A stretch of DNA of 64,000 bases from Moniliophthora roreri. Its lineage: Eukaryota; Basidiomycota; Agaricomycetes; Agaricales; Marasmiaceae. A program made the translations under genes and the position numbers. The DNA is taken from NCBI GenBank assembly GCA_001466705.2, contig LATX02000001.1:2294001-2358000 (forward strand), read 5' to 3'. Of this stretch, positions 63,754-64,000 are shown one piece after another. The notes beneath the pieces were generated by a model, which was given only the letters and a program-made list of their open reading frames with translations, made no database searches and was not told the DNA's origin. Every line of letters begins with the position of its first letter. Position 1 is the stretch's first letter.

Positions 63754-64000
63754 ATGGCGGTACCAGTCAAGCGACCAAAGCTGAAAACCGCGTAAGTTTG
63801 GCTTTCTTTCATCTTTTCTGTGGCTCATATCTATACAGCTTCAAGAATACGGGCTCAATATCACCGTTATATACTTCTGGCCCAGTCGCTGTGACTCCCG
63901 ATGGTCAAAGAATCATAACTTGCGTAGGTGAAGAGGTCCTGCTCACAGGAGTCTCGTCGGGAACTCCAATATGTCGGTTCTCTGGGGTGAGTTTTGTCAG
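63754..64000 (+). CDS. WD40 protein, probably U3 snoRNP component Utp13 (5' end)
   Basis: Only the start is in the window. The ATG at 63754 gives MAVPVKRPKLKTA (an in-frame ATG at 63709 is also possible); an intron at 63792-63838 with normal GTAAGT...ACAG ends joins to FKNTGSISPLYTSGPVAVTP and DGQRIITCVGEEVLLTGVSS, then GTPICRFSG before another donor near the window edge. The pattern of a basic leader followed directly by a first WD blade with FYTGG/LYTSG and the DG-IITC strand matches Utp13/TBL3, which acts in small-subunit rRNA processing in the nucleolus. Too short to be sure. Confidence 0.55.

Overview
This is a nuclear genomic window from a filamentous fungus, most likely a mushroom-forming basidiomycete (Agaricomycete). 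Genes are dense, lie on both strands, and are cut by many short introns of about 50-60 nt with GT...AG ends and CTAAC/CTGAC-like branch sites. The proteins include fungal NNP nitrate transporter, Zn2Cys6 and forkhead factors of basidiomycete type. I found no tRNA, rRNA, transposon or CRISPR array. Gene limits below are from manual splicing guided by protein conservation.

Left part (1-13.9 kb). A partial alpha-helical protein of unknown function on the minus strand is followed by a complete nitrate assimilation cluster: nitrate transporter (minus), nitrite reductase (plus, divergent from the transporter across an 874-nt promoter) and nitrate reductase (plus). Both promoters carry several GATA-factor sites of the AreA/Nit2 type. 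The transporter and nitrite reductase use non-canonical GC-AG introns. One nitrite reductase intron has a donor starting with GA, which breaks the gene unless it is spliced non-canonically.

Middle (15-46.5 kb). An ABCC-type transporter (minus), an RNF126-like RING E3 ligase (plus), a DUF89 damage-control phosphatase (minus), a decayed 6PGDH/HIBADH-like pseudogene (minus), a very long coiled-coil protein (plus), a small membrane-anchored unknown (minus), an Lgl/Sro7/tomosyn homologue (plus), an NTF2-like small protein (minus), the Golgi Qb-SNARE Gos1 (plus), a TatD/Scn1-type hydrolase (minus), the tRNA m1G37 methyltransferase Trm5 (plus) and a calcium-regulated mitochondrial aspartate/glutamate carrier (plus). 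The carrier contains two consecutive 5-nt microexons. Three of these genes (Lgl/Sro7, Gos1 and, more loosely, the coiled-coil protein) fit membrane-traffic or cytoskeletal housekeeping.

Right part (46.9-64 kb). A secreted Thr-rich protein with duplicated exon-intron units, a TXNDC17-like thioredoxin, a GNAT protein, the molybdenum cofactor gene MOCS1/cnxABC (minus, MoaA and MoaC modules), a membrane glycosyltransferase-like protein, a mitochondrial NIPSNAP protein, a Zn2Cys6 regulator, a forkhead/AT-hook regulator and the start of a Utp13-like WD40 gene.

Functionally, the transporter imports nitrate, nitrate reductase (molybdopterin, haem and FAD) makes nitrite, and nitrite reductase makes ammonium. 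The MOCS1 gene about 38 kb away makes the cofactor precursor that nitrate reductase needs. MOCS1 itself appears to switch between a MoaA-only product and a MoaA-MoaC fusion by splicing around a stop codon, as described for human MOCS1.
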